Assembly (NCBI GenBank): GCA_944326515.1
Contig: CALVEI010000013.1
Coordinates: 1 to 42,803, forward strand
Direction: 5' to 3'
Source: Candidatus Gastranaerophilales bacterium
GTDB lineage: Bacteria; Cyanobacteriota; Vampirovibrionia; Gastranaerophilales; Gastranaerophilaceae
Length of the DNA stretch: 42,803 nucleotides
Part shown: positions 24,225 through 32,481 of the stretch, piece after piece
How the letters are laid out: each line of letters begins with the position of its first letter
How positions within the stretch are numbered: the stretch's first letter is position 1
Position numbers and translations under genes: made by a program
Notes under the pieces: model-generated
The model's input: only the letters and a program-made list of their open reading frames with translations
Told to the model about the DNA's origin: nothing
Databases searched by the model: none

Positions 24225-24230
24225 TATAAT
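24225..24230 (+). promoter_or_regulatory. -10 element of the DUF1796-like gene
   Basis: TATAAT, seven bases before ATG 24238. That ATG opens a five-codon reading frame (MEKHK) whose TGA overlaps the true start at 24252 (ATGA). The same bases supply GGAG as ribosome-binding site for 24252. The geometry equals that at 9854. Confidence 0.45.
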
Positions 24231-24251
24231 TAAACAAATGGAGAAACACAA

Positions 24252-25133
24252 ATGATTTTCAAAAAACATAATTTTTCTCATAAAATTACATATCAAATTT
24301 GTGGAGTAAAAATAACTTTTTCAAAAAGACTAACTGCAAAAGCCAAAATTGTGAGAAAAAAAAGGAATATAGAATATAAACTTAGAAAAATTTTACAACA
24401 TAATTTCAAAGTAAAAAAATACAAATATATTATCCCATTTGGTATGAATTGCGATTTTTCAATAAAATTCTTGGAGTACTTCGGTTTTAATGATTCAACA
24501 TTTTGGAACTGGGTTTGGGCAACTGACGTTAATCAACAAATAAGATTATTTAAAAATCCAAAATTACTTTTTTCAAATGGAAAAACATTTATCCCAAACG
24601 GTGGTGGAATGTGGTGTTGTCATGAAACAAATCTAAACTTTCACAGTAAGCATTTTTACAACGAAATGTTGAATGAAAACGGAACATTAAATAGCAAAAA
24701 ACTAGAAGAAGATTACAAAGAAATCATTTCAAGGATGAATTATCTATACCAAAAGACAATAAAATACATGCAAGCACCCGAAAAAAAGTTATACGAATAC
24801 ACATTGATGTGCAATGATTATAAAAATATTGACCAATATATAGAAAGAATAAAATTATTATACGAATACATACAAGAACAATCTAATAATTTCGATTTTT
24901 TAATTATTGTTGCAAAACAGAACTATAAAAAAGTACAAGCAGCATTCCCCTCTAACTTGCAGAATGTTTATGTAAGAGCAGTGAAATCGACATTGGTTGA
25001 TCACAGACAAGGTCTTGTCAATGATAATATCGGTTGGCTAAATATTTTTAAAGAATTTCAGCCACAAAAAATCCAAAAAAGCAAAATCAAAACAATAAAA
25101 TACCATCAACTTGAAATCAACAAGCTAAACTAA
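24252..25133 (+). CDS. DUF1796-like putative papain-like cysteine peptidase
   Basis: 293 residues. IPFGMNCDFSIKFLEYFG (61-78, C67) matches the opening of DUF1796, where a Cys lies in a G-x-N-C context, and FWNWVWATD (84-92) stands for the usual PFDW. MWCCHETNLNFHSKHF (120-135) and NFDFLIIVAKQN further on fit the later blocks. The first 40 residues (ITYQICGVKITFSKR) resemble short N-terminal pieces found on surface-polysaccharide enzymes. DUF1796 genes often lie in such clusters, but none is here. The gene lies between proB and proA on the opposite strand, is richer in A and T than both, and its stop overlaps the proB stop: a likely insertion. GGAG precedes the ATG by eight bases. Confidence 0.65.
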   Translation: MIFKKHNFSHKITYQICGVKITFSKRLTAKAKIVRKKRNIEYKLRKILQHNFKVKKYKYIIPFGMNCDFSIKFLEYFGFNDSTFWNWVWATDVNQQIRLFKNPKLLFSNGKTFIPNGGGMWCCHETNLNFHSKHFYNEMLNENGTLNSKKLEEDYKEIISRMNYLYQKTIKYMQAPEKKLYEYTLMCNDYKNIDQYIERIKLLYEYIQEQSNNFDFLIIVAKQNYKKVQAAFPSNLQNVYVRAVKSTLVDHRQGLVNDNIGWLNIFKEFQPQKIQKSKIKTIKYHQLEINKLN

Positions 25134-26299
25134 AGCAATGCGATATTATCACGAGTAATAACTGCATCATAATTCTTGTACCCTAAAATGCCAAGAATCT
25201 CGTCAGAATGATGCCCCATAATTCGCTTACAATCAGAGCAGTTATAGTTCACCATACCTCTGGCAAACTCATTGCCTTGAGCATCAACAATGCTTACAAT
25301 ATCACCTTTTTGACAATCGCCTTCTATATCAATTATCCCTATAGGCAAAAGACTTTTAAACTCTTTACTAAGAGCTTTTTTAGCTCCATCATTAACAACC
25401 AATCTTGCTTGAATATTTGTAGCATAAGCAATCCAACGTTTCTTATTTGCAAGATTTTCGGTAGGAAGAAAAATTGTACCGAGTTTTTCTGTTTCGTCTT
25501 TATCAAAAAGTCTTCTTATAATATGCGGTGTTTTTCCGTTAGCTATAACAGCCATACCACCCGAACGAGTAACAACCTTCATTGCCGACAATTTAGTTTT
25601 CATTCCTCCACGTCCGCCACTAACAGGACTAAGAGCATTACGAGTGAAATCTTCAAAATCATCCGTTACTTTTTCAACAACATCAATCTTTTGAGCATCA
25701 GGGTTGATTTTCGGATTATCGTTATACAGCCCCTCTATATCAGAAAGAACGACTAACAAATCAGCATCTAATTCACTTGCTACAAGTGCAGACAATTTAT
25801 CGTTATCTGAAAAACAAACTTCAAATGCGTCCTGATAAAAATCGAGTTCTTCTGTAGACACCGTATCATTTTGATTAATTACAGGAATAGTCCCAAGACC
25901 AATCAAAGTATTTAAAGTATCATGCAGGCTCAAATATTTTCTTCTGTGGGTAAAGTCTTCTTCTGTCAAAAGAATTTGCGCAGTAATAATACCATACTTA
26001 TCAAACCCATCTTCGTATATCGACATCAACCTTGACTGACCGACTGCAGCGCAAGCCTGCTTTACGGACATACTTTCAGAAGAGTCAACATTTAATCTTT
26101 TGGCACCTAAGCCCACAGCACCAGAGGTAACAATAATAGGTTCTTTTCCTTCTTTTTTCAAAAGAGCAATATCTTCAATAAACGTATAAATTCTGGACAA
26201 AGAAATTTCTTTAAAGTCATTTCTTAAAACATTTGTACCAAATTTAAATACTATACGTTTAGATTCTTTAAGTTTATTGCGTATTTCTTCGTAACTCAT
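25130..26299 (-). CDS. proB: Glutamate 5-kinase
   Basis: 389 residues from ATG 26299; an in-frame TTG at 26317 would add six residues and lies inside the likely promoter. First step of proline synthesis. The amino-acid-kinase domain (about 10-260) shows RIVFKFGTNVLR, IIVTSGAVGLG, the IPVINQNDTVS segment and SPVSGGRGGMKTKLSAM; a PUA domain occupies the last 110 residues. The full two-domain form is present. No Shine-Dalgarno is visible; TATAAT ends seven bases before the ATG. Divergent from the LCP gene. proA lies beyond an oppositely oriented gene. Confidence 0.95.
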   Translation of the reverse strand: MSYEEIRNKLKESKRIVFKFGTNVLRNDFKEISLSRIYTFIEDIALLKKEGKEPIIVTSGAVGLGAKRLNVDSSESMSVKQACAAVGQSRLMSIYEDGFDKYGIITAQILLTEEDFTHRRKYLSLHDTLNTLIGLGTIPVINQNDTVSTEELDFYQDAFEVCFSDNDKLSALVASELDADLLVVLSDIEGLYNDNPKINPDAQKIDVVEKVTDDFEDFTRNALSPVSGGRGGMKTKLSAMKVVTRSGGMAVIANGKTPHIIRRLFDKDETEKLGTIFLPTENLANKKRWIAYATNIQARLVVNDGAKKALSKEFKSLLPIGIIDIEGDCQKGDIVSIVDAQGNEFARGMVNYNCSDCKRIMGHHSDEILGILGYKNYDAVITRDNIALL

Positions 26300-26306
26300 A
26301 CCACAT

Positions 26307-26312
26307 ATTATA
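26307..26312 (-). promoter_or_regulatory. -10 element of proB, leaderless geometry
   Basis: TATAAT on the minus strand, seven bases before ATG 26299. The leader would be zero to one base. No good -35 is visible in the A/T-rich stretch upstream. Confidence 0.45.
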
Positions 26313-26364
26313 AGCAAAAAAACATAAAAAATCTTTATTTTTTTTTATTTTACGGTATATAAAA

Positions 26365-26393
26365 TTGTTTTTTTGAAGTAATATATTTATTAA
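26365..26393 (+). promoter_or_regulatory. Candidate promoter of the LCP-mazG operon
   Basis: TTGTTT (26365-26370), a 17-base spacer, TATTAA (26388-26393). Predicted start near 26400, giving a 40-base leader with AAGGAT before ATG 26440. The region is very A/T-rich, so chance similarity is possible. Confidence 0.4.
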
Positions 26394-26439
26394 GTTGAAT
26401 GGTTAGTTTTTTTTAATTTGTTACAAGGATAGAGTCGAA

Positions 26440-27744
26440 ATGAAAGAATTAAAAGATAAAAACGAGCAATACAATCAATATTTGTATAGACACAGCAGAA
26501 AAAATTCAAAAGCAAAAAACAGTTTTGGGAAAATGATAGTCGGATTGTTACTAACAATAATGGTTGTAATAGCAGCAGCATTTGCGTTTATCGGATATGC
26601 CGGTGTTGATAACAAATACTCAAAAATGTTGTTGAGTTTTGTTGAAGATATTAACCCTAAAGAGCAAAAAGGATTTTCTTTGCCGATACTTCAACAAAAA
26701 CAAAATATCCTTATTGTTGGTGTTGATTCAAACGGAGATAACGCCGATAAGTTCAAAGGTACTCGTTCTGACACGATGATTCTTGTTAATTTAGACCCCG
26801 CAAGCCATTCAATTAACGCTATCTCAATTCCAAGAGACAGTAAAGTTTATCTTGCCGGTGATCACGGTGTACAAAAAATTAACGCAGCTCACGCATTAGG
26901 TGGTATTGATTTAACAATCAAAACTGTTGAAGATACTCTTGGAATAAAAATAAATAAATATGTAGTTGTTAACAATGACGGTGTAAAAAAGCTAGTTGAT
27001 GCATTAGGCGGTGTGCCTGTATATATTGAAAAGGATATGTATTATAACGACAACGCAGGCAAATTACACATAAACTTGTCAAAAGGTTTGCACGTATTAA
27101 ACGGTGAACAAGTTGAAGGATACTTAAGATTCAGAAAAGACGGACTTGGTGATATAGGAAGAACATCAAGACAACAATGGTTTGTAAAAGCCGTACTTGA
27201 AAAACTTCAATCACCATCTGTAATACCAAAGATTCCAGAAGTTTTGAACATTGCTTCAGCTTATGTAAAAACAAACCTTTCTTTATACGAAATGTCTCAC
27301 ATTGCAGCAGCATTGAGAAACATAGATATGAGTGACGTAGAGTTTGCAACACTTCCAGGTGCTCCATCTAAAAAAGGTTACATAAGCTACTGGATATTAG
27401 ATCCTGAAAAAACACAAGAAGTTATCGATAGAATGGTGTACAGAACAAAACCATCTCCATCGGATAAAAAACTTGTTGCTGGTATTATGTACGCATTCGA
27501 CAAAGAAGACGAAGCAATGAAAATAAAAGACCAGCTTGAAAGTTCAGGATACGAAGTTAACTGCATAGGCAGAGCTCAACTTCCGCACTCTCAAATAATT
27601 GGTCACAACGCAGCTGTAACAAGTGACTTTGTCGGCTGGTTAAAAAAACAAGTTCCGGAAGTAAAATCATCTCAATTTGTATATGATCCGGTCAGAATGT
27701 ACTGTGTACACAGTGACTTTACAATTATCGTATCAGGCAGCTAA
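26440..27744 (+). CDS. LytR-CpsA-Psr (LCP) family glycopolymer transferase
   Basis: 434 residues. Cytoplasmic basic N-terminus, one membrane helix (about 32-55), then the extracytoplasmic LCP domain (about 85-290): NILIVGVDSN, GTRSDTMILVNLDP with the conserved Arg-Ser-Asp, ISIPRDSKVY, KINAAHALGG and YLRFRKDGLGDIGRTSRQQ, all family hallmarks for binding a polyprenyl pyrophosphate. The last 90 residues match the LytR_C-type domain. LCP proteins attach glycopolymers from lipid carriers to peptidoglycan or other acceptors; they also occur in cyanobacteria, consistent with the presumed lineage. AAGGAT precedes the ATG. mazG follows two bases later. Confidence 0.92.
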   Translation: MKELKDKNEQYNQYLYRHSRKNSKAKNSFGKMIVGLLLTIMVVIAAAFAFIGYAGVDNKYSKMLLSFVEDINPKEQKGFSLPILQQKQNILIVGVDSNGDNADKFKGTRSDTMILVNLDPASHSINAISIPRDSKVYLAGDHGVQKINAAHALGGIDLTIKTVEDTLGIKINKYVVVNNDGVKKLVDALGGVPVYIEKDMYYNDNAGKLHINLSKGLHVLNGEQVEGYLRFRKDGLGDIGRTSRQQWFVKAVLEKLQSPSVIPKIPEVLNIASAYVKTNLSLYEMSHIAAALRNIDMSDVEFATLPGAPSKKGYISYWILDPEKTQEVIDRMVYRTKPSPSDKKLVAGIMYAFDKEDEAMKIKDQLESSGYEVNCIGRAQLPHSQIIGHNAAVTSDFVGWLKKQVPEVKSSQFVYDPVRMYCVHSDFTIIVSGS

Positions 27745-27746
27745 CA

Positions 27747-28553
27747 ATGGAAAAACAAGGACAACCCAAATATCCTAATCTTGAAAGACTCATAGGGATT
27801 CTTGAAACCCTTAGAGGAGAAAACGGATGCGCTTGGGACAAAGAACAAACCCACTACTCTTTGAAAAAGAATATGATAGAAGAAGCCTACGAGGCTGTCG
27901 ATGCAATAGAAGACAACGATATGGTTCACCTTAAAGAAGAACTGGGAGATGTCCTTCTGCAGGTTGTATTGCATTCTCAAATTGCAAAAGAAGAAAAAGC
28001 CTTTGATATTGATGATGTAGCAAAAGGAATATCAGACAAGCTTGTCCACAGACACCCTCACGTGTTTGGCTCTACTAAAGTAAGCAGTACAGCTGATATC
28101 CTTGATAACTGGGAAAAACTAAAAGCAGAAGAAAAGAAACACCGCAAATCTGCAATGGATGGAATATCAAAAGCTCAATCAGCCCTTATGAGCGCTCAAA
28201 AAATCAGTAAAAACGCGGTTAAAAAAGGGTTTGAATGGCCTAACGAAGACTCTTTATGGGAATGTTTCAATTCCGAAGCGCAAGAGTTTAAAGACGCAAT
28301 TGCAAAAGGCGACAAAGAAAACGCAGAAGAAGAACTTGGCGATATACTCTTTGCAGCGGTTAACCTAGCAAGATGGAACAATATCGATGCAGAACAAGCC
28401 TTGTTAAAAGCCAACAGAAAGTTTATGGCACGTTTTAGAAAAATGGAAGAAATTGCTGCCAAAACTCCTGAAAAACCAATGGAAAACTATTCTTTTGAAG
28501 AATACGACAACCTTTGGAAACAAGCTAAAAAAGCTGTAAAAGAAAATTTATAA
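27747..28553 (+). CDS. mazG: Nucleoside triphosphate pyrophosphohydrolase MazG
   Basis: 268 residues, the usual tandem-domain length. It hydrolyses (d)NTPs to monophosphate and pyrophosphate. Two MazG modules are visible: residues 10-110 with CAWDKEQTHYSLKKNMIEEA and EELGDVLLQVV, and residues 150-265 with KGFEWPN and AEEELGDILFAAVNLAR. Both carry the E-x2-E and E-x2-D metal motifs. The ATG is two bases after the LCP stop and lacks a clear ribosome-binding site, so coupling to the LCP gene is likely. Its 3' end overlaps the ribD stop on the other strand by six bases. Confidence 0.95.
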   Translation: MEKQGQPKYPNLERLIGILETLRGENGCAWDKEQTHYSLKKNMIEEAYEAVDAIEDNDMVHLKEELGDVLLQVVLHSQIAKEEKAFDIDDVAKGISDKLVHRHPHVFGSTKVSSTADILDNWEKLKAEEKKHRKSAMDGISKAQSALMSAQKISKNAVKKGFEWPNEDSLWECFNSEAQEFKDAIAKGDKENAEEELGDILFAAVNLARWNNIDAEQALLKANRKFMARFRKMEEIAAKTPEKPMENYSFEEYDNLWKQAKKAVKENL

Positions 28554-29663
28554 AGCCTTACTTATAACCAAAATATCAGGTTCATAAGATTTAACTGATT
28601 CTATTTCAAACTTGAAACCTTCATCAATCTTTTCAATACACAAACCATCGACAAAACTTTTAGCATTGTTGTCACACAAGACTTTTGGAGCAATAAATTG
28701 ATAAACTTTATCAACTAGCCCTGATGAAAGAAAAGCTGCATTCAAAAGTCCGCCCGCTTCAACAAGAATACTTCTTATACCAAAATCAAACAATCTATCA
28801 GCAAGAAAATTTATATCAATTTTCCCTGACTTTTTACAAATGGGACATTTTAATATTTCAACATTTGCGGGGTATTTTTTAATTAATGAATCATCAATAT
28901 CTTCTTTAACGGCAATAAAAACTCTTGTCCCGTCATTTTTATACACATTAGAATCAGCACCGGTAACAGCACAAGAATCAATTATAACCCGAACAGGACT
29001 ACGACCGTTTTTCAATCTGCAAGTTAAAGAAGGATTATCAGCCAAAACGGTGCCTGATCCGGTTAAGATAGCATCGTACTTGTTTCTTAATTTTTGAACT
29101 TCTGCACGAGCTTTTTCAGAAGTAATCCATTTGGAACTGCCTGTTCTTGTCGCAATTTTACCGTCCATTGTTGTTGCTGTTTTTATTGCAACAAATACTT
29201 TTTTTTCTGTCTGATTTTTTATAAAAATTTCGTTTAATTTTTTACACTCATCTTCTATCACACCAGAAATAACATTAATTCCGGCATTTCTAAGTTTTTC
29301 AAGTCCTTTACCTGCAACTTTTGGGTTTGGATCGACAAACCCAGCAACAACAGTCTTTAAACCTTTTTCAATTATTAAATCGGCACAGGGCGGAGTCTTG
29401 CCATAATGCGAACAAGGTTCCAAACTAACAAAAATTGTACCACCCTTAATATCCACACCATTTTTTTCGGCCATTTTAACAGCGTTAACTTCCGCGTGAG
29501 CTTCTCCATATTTTTTATGCCAGCCATAGCCTGCAACAACACCGTTTTTATCGAGAATAACAGCCCCAACAAGAGGGTTTGGCGACACAAAGCCTTCGCC
29601 TTTTTTTGCTAAGGCCAGACACCTTTTCATATATTTTTCATAAAATTTATTTTGATTTGTCAT
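28548..29663 (-). CDS. ribD: Bifunctional riboflavin biosynthesis deaminase/reductase RibD
   Basis: 371 residues, full length. The N-terminal zinc deaminase domain (about 5-145) shows VSPNPLVGAVI, the zinc His in GEAHAEVNA, and SLEPCSHYGKTPPC with both zinc cysteines. The C-terminal reductase domain (about 150-370) has KTATTMDGKIATRTGSSKWI, AILTGSGTVLADNPSLTCR and LVEAGGLLNAAFL. It catalyses two consecutive steps from the GTP cyclohydrolase II product. The start ATG overlaps the end of the upstream anchored protein by 17 bases, making it the last gene of a four-gene operon with the phosphoesterase and purB. Other rib genes are not in the window. Confidence 0.96.
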   Translation of the reverse strand: MTNQNKFYEKYMKRCLALAKKGEGFVSPNPLVGAVILDKNGVVAGYGWHKKYGEAHAEVNAVKMAEKNGVDIKGGTIFVSLEPCSHYGKTPPCADLIIEKGLKTVVAGFVDPNPKVAGKGLEKLRNAGINVISGVIEDECKKLNEIFIKNQTEKKVFVAIKTATTMDGKIATRTGSSKWITSEKARAEVQKLRNKYDAILTGSGTVLADNPSLTCRLKNGRSPVRVIIDSCAVTGADSNVYKNDGTRVFIAVKEDIDDSLIKKYPANVEILKCPICKKSGKIDINFLADRLFDFGIRSILVEAGGLLNAAFLSSGLVDKVYQFIAPKVLCDNNAKSFVDGLCIEKIDEGFKFEIESVKSYEPDILVISKAL

Positions 29664-30306
29664 TTTTAGGTGCTTCTTTTTTATTTTGCTTTTGTTCAGG
29701 CTTGGTTAATTTAACCTTTTTAAAAAATTGCTCCGCAATTATTTGAGAATACTTGCCATTTTCATTTGCAGATACAAGAATCTTGCTCTTGCCATCTTTA
29801 TCCTCTGCAACAGCAATTACCCCTTTTAATGTTTTAACAGGAAGATTGGTTACATCAGCTTGAAACTGAGCATAAGGAACAGATTGTCCCATTGATTTCA
29901 TAGTACCTTGTTTTAAGATTTTAAAATTTTCAACATGGATATACTGATAGCTCAGTTTTTCGTTTATACCATCGATTTTTTTTTTGAGAGAGCCGTCTTT
30001 AAAATCTTGTTTAGAAAGCTTTATTCCTTTATTTTCATTAACAACTGCAAATTTTTGACCTGTAGCAGAATGTTCTGCAATAACGGCTCTGTAACCAAGA
30101 ATATTAGCAGACTTGGCAAGCTCATATTCATCTGGAATAGACCCAAAATCAGCAACATCTTTACTTTTTTCAATCATTGATTCTTGTGACGGTTTTTCAT
30201 CAAGATGAAAAGTTTTTACACACCAATCCCAACCGCCTACAGACTTAAAACCTATAACGGCAAACACAAGAATAACTATTTTAATTAGTAGTTTTAAGCA
30301 ACCCAT
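29647..30306 (-). CDS. Unknown membrane-anchored protein
   Basis: 219 residues, not recognised. Residues 3-22 (CLKLLIKIVILVFAVIGF) form a signal anchor; the remainder is likely extracytoplasmic and shows alternating strands, for instance YRAVIAEHSATGQKFAVVNEN and ILVSANENGKYSQIIAEQFF. The last 25 residues are Lys/Gln/Asn-rich and probably disordered. A Cys at position 3 is not in a lipobox context. GAGG precedes ATG 30306 by eight bases. It lies between purB (12-base gap) and ribD (17-base overlap), so it is expressed with two metabolic genes, which does not explain its role. Confidence 0.75.
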   Translation of the reverse strand: MGCLKLLIKIVILVFAVIGFKSVGGWDWCVKTFHLDEKPSQESMIEKSKDVADFGSIPDEYELAKSANILGYRAVIAEHSATGQKFAVVNENKGIKLSKQDFKDGSLKKKIDGINEKLSYQYIHVENFKILKQGTMKSMGQSVPYAQFQADVTNLPVKTLKGVIAVAEDKDGKSKILVSANENGKYSQIIAEQFFKKVKLTKPEQKQNKKEAPKNDKSK

Positions 30307-30318
30307 TAATTACCTCTT

Positions 30319-31614
30319 TTATATAGAAAATCTTTCATATATTTTATGAACATTTCTCAAATAATATGACGAATCAAAACAATTTTCAATTTCACTTTCG
30401 CTTAACACGGCAGTAACTTCACTGTCTTGAAGCAAGTTCTTTTTAAAATCACCGTCTTGATTATTAAAAGCAGCTAAAGCATTCTTTTGAACAAGAGAAT
30501 ATGCCTGTTCTCTGGACAAGCCTTTGTTTGTTAACTCCAGTAAAACTCTTTGAGAATAAACGATTCCCCCAAATAATGAAGAATTTTTCAACATATTATC
30601 TTTATGAATGACAAGTCCTTCAACCAATCTGTTAAAACGATTCAACATATAATCAATGAGTATTGTTGAATCAGGGAAAATAATTCTTTCTACAGAGCTG
30701 TGCGAAATATCTCTCTCATGCCAAAGAGCAATATTATCCAAGGCAGCAGCAGCGTTGCTTTTTACAACTCTAGCAAGACCTGAAAGATTTTCTGAAGAAA
30801 TAGGATTCTTTTTATGCGGCATAGCAGAAGAGCCTTTTTGCCCCTTTTTAAAAGCCTCTTCAACCTCTAAAACTTCCGTACGCTGAAGATGTCTTACCTC
30901 AATGGCACATTGCTCTATAGAAGCAGCAATCAAAGCTAAAGCCTGCATATAATGAGCGTGCCTGTCTCGAGCTATTACCTGAGTAGAAATTTTTGCAGGT
31001 TTTAGCCCCAATTTTTCACACGTAATAGATTCTATTTCCGGAGAAATATTGCTATACGTACCTACAGGGCCTGAAATTTGTCCTACTGAAATATCCTCAA
31101 GAGCTGTTTCAAATCTTTTTTTAGCTCTTTCAAACAAATCCAACCAACTGCACAACTTAACCCCAAAAGTCATAGGTTCTGCGTGTATTCCATGAGAACG
31201 ACCAATACAAACAGTATCTTTATGTTCTTTGGCTTTGTTTTTGATAGTTTCGATAACAGAATTTAAATCTTTTAAAATGATTTCTGAAGCTTTTTTTATT
31301 TGCAAAGCAAAAGCCGTATCAATGACGTCAGAGCTTGTCATTCCCATATGTATAAAACGAGATGGCTCTCCAACGTTTTCATTTACGTTAGTTAAAAAAG
31401 CGATAACATCATGCCCAACCTCTTTTTCTATCTCATCAATACGTTCAACAGAAAAAGAAGCTTTTTCTTTTATTGTTTTTAAGTCTGCATCACTTATTTT
31501 GCCAAGAGAGTTATAAGCTTCACAAACAGCTAGCTCTACCTGCAAATAGAAACCGAACTTAGAATCAAGTTCCCATAAGTCTTTCATTTCTTTCAAACTG
31601 TAACGTTCTATCAT
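30319..31614 (-). CDS. purB: Adenylosuccinate lyase
   Basis: 431 residues from ATG 31614, with AGAGG ten bases upstream; a TTG two codons earlier is less likely. It makes fumarate eliminations in IMP and AMP synthesis. Signatures: HDVIAFLTNVNE, GMTSSDVIDTA, the catalytic-His segment GRSHGIHAEPMTFG, and GSSAMPHKKNPISSE, the fumarase/aspartase superfamily loop. The short 430-residue form is that of Bacillus-type enzymes. Second gene of an operon after the phosphoesterase, 14 bases apart. Confidence 0.96.
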   Translation of the reverse strand: MIERYSLKEMKDLWELDSKFGFYLQVELAVCEAYNSLGKISDADLKTIKEKASFSVERIDEIEKEVGHDVIAFLTNVNENVGEPSRFIHMGMTSSDVIDTAFALQIKKASEIILKDLNSVIETIKNKAKEHKDTVCIGRSHGIHAEPMTFGVKLCSWLDLFERAKKRFETALEDISVGQISGPVGTYSNISPEIESITCEKLGLKPAKISTQVIARDRHAHYMQALALIAASIEQCAIEVRHLQRTEVLEVEEAFKKGQKGSSAMPHKKNPISSENLSGLARVVKSNAAAALDNIALWHERDISHSSVERIIFPDSTILIDYMLNRFNRLVEGLVIHKDNMLKNSSLFGGIVYSQRVLLELTNKGLSREQAYSLVQKNALAAFNNQDGDFKKNLLQDSEVTAVLSESEIENCFDSSYYLRNVHKIYERFSI

Positions 31615-31628
31615 AATCAAAAAACCTC

Positions 31629-32378
31629 TTATTGCGGATATCTGGAAGTAGCGTGAAGAAGCATTTTAGCCAACTTTTCACAGCCGTCATATCCTCTTTC
31701 CAATAACTTTTTAGATGCAGTGTTTACATCATATTCAATATGTTTGTGACGAACAGAAATACACCCCATACCAATATCAAGTATCGCATAACAAGCCTTA
31801 GGCTCTTCACTAAAAGGTCTGCCGACACTACCGTCGTTCACGATAGTTTTTCTGCTTTCTGTCTGATACCCGCAAGGCACATGAGTATGACCGCACAAAA
31901 TAATATCTGCATCGGTATCTTTAACCATCTCTTCAATTTCAGAAATAGGCATTTCAGGAAAAATATTTTCATCATTCCTTCTTGGAGAACCATGCACCAT
32001 CAGTATTTTGTTCTTCAAATACTCTACTTTTTCATTAACAGGCAAATTTTTCAAAAATTCTTTTTGAGAATCAGACAAAATTTTAACATCAGCTTCTAAA
32101 GCGTTGGCCATAACTTCATTTTTTTCACGCAATGAGTAAAGAATGTCTTCGTTGTAATCTGCAATCATTTTATCTGTATTACCTTGAATACAAATAACTT
32201 TTTCAGCTTCTACCAAAGATTTTATTTTATCTATAGCCGCCCCTGGTTCAGGCCCTGCCATTGCAAGATCGCCTAAGCACAAAATTTTATCAGCCATCTC
32301 TACTTCTTCAATATCAGTTAAAACAGCATTCAACGCTTCCATATTTCCGTGAATATCTGAGATTACAGCATATTTCAT
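31629..32378 (-). CDS. Calcineurin-like metallophosphoesterase
   Basis: 249 residues. All five metal motifs of the YfcE/MJ0936-like subgroup are present: SDIHGN (8-13), CLGDLAMAGPEP, QGNTDK, MVHGSP and CGHTHVP, followed by IVNDGSVGRPF. Phosphodiesterase on a nucleotide or small metabolite is likely; the natural substrate of this subgroup is usually unknown. GAGG lies seven bases before ATG 32378. First gene of the run to purB, the anchored protein and ribD. Confidence 0.92.
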   Translation of the reverse strand: MKYAVISDIHGNMEALNAVLTDIEEVEMADKILCLGDLAMAGPEPGAAIDKIKSLVEAEKVICIQGNTDKMIADYNEDILYSLREKNEVMANALEADVKILSDSQKEFLKNLPVNEKVEYLKNKILMVHGSPRRNDENIFPEMPISEIEEMVKDTDADIILCGHTHVPCGYQTESRKTIVNDGSVGRPFSEEPKACYAILDIGMGCISVRHKHIEYDVNTASKKLLERGYDGCEKLAKMLLHATSRYPQ

Positions 32379-32481
32379 AAAAAATCCTCAATATTTTAAA
32401 CCCAATAAAATGATTTTATCATGTATATGTTTTTTTGATATAAAATACAGGAGAGAAAATACAAAATTACGCGAGGCGGTT

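Noticed and set aside
25208-25756. 182-codon open frame on the plus strand within proB
   Set aside because: It lies wholly antisense to a secure proB, is rich in Ser, Asn, Ile and His in a pattern of antisense reading, and has no ribosome-binding site.
32410-32481. Upstream ATG extension of alanine racemase
   Set aside because: 24 extra residues unlike the family and no ribosome-binding site; GTG 32482 has GAGG at five bases.
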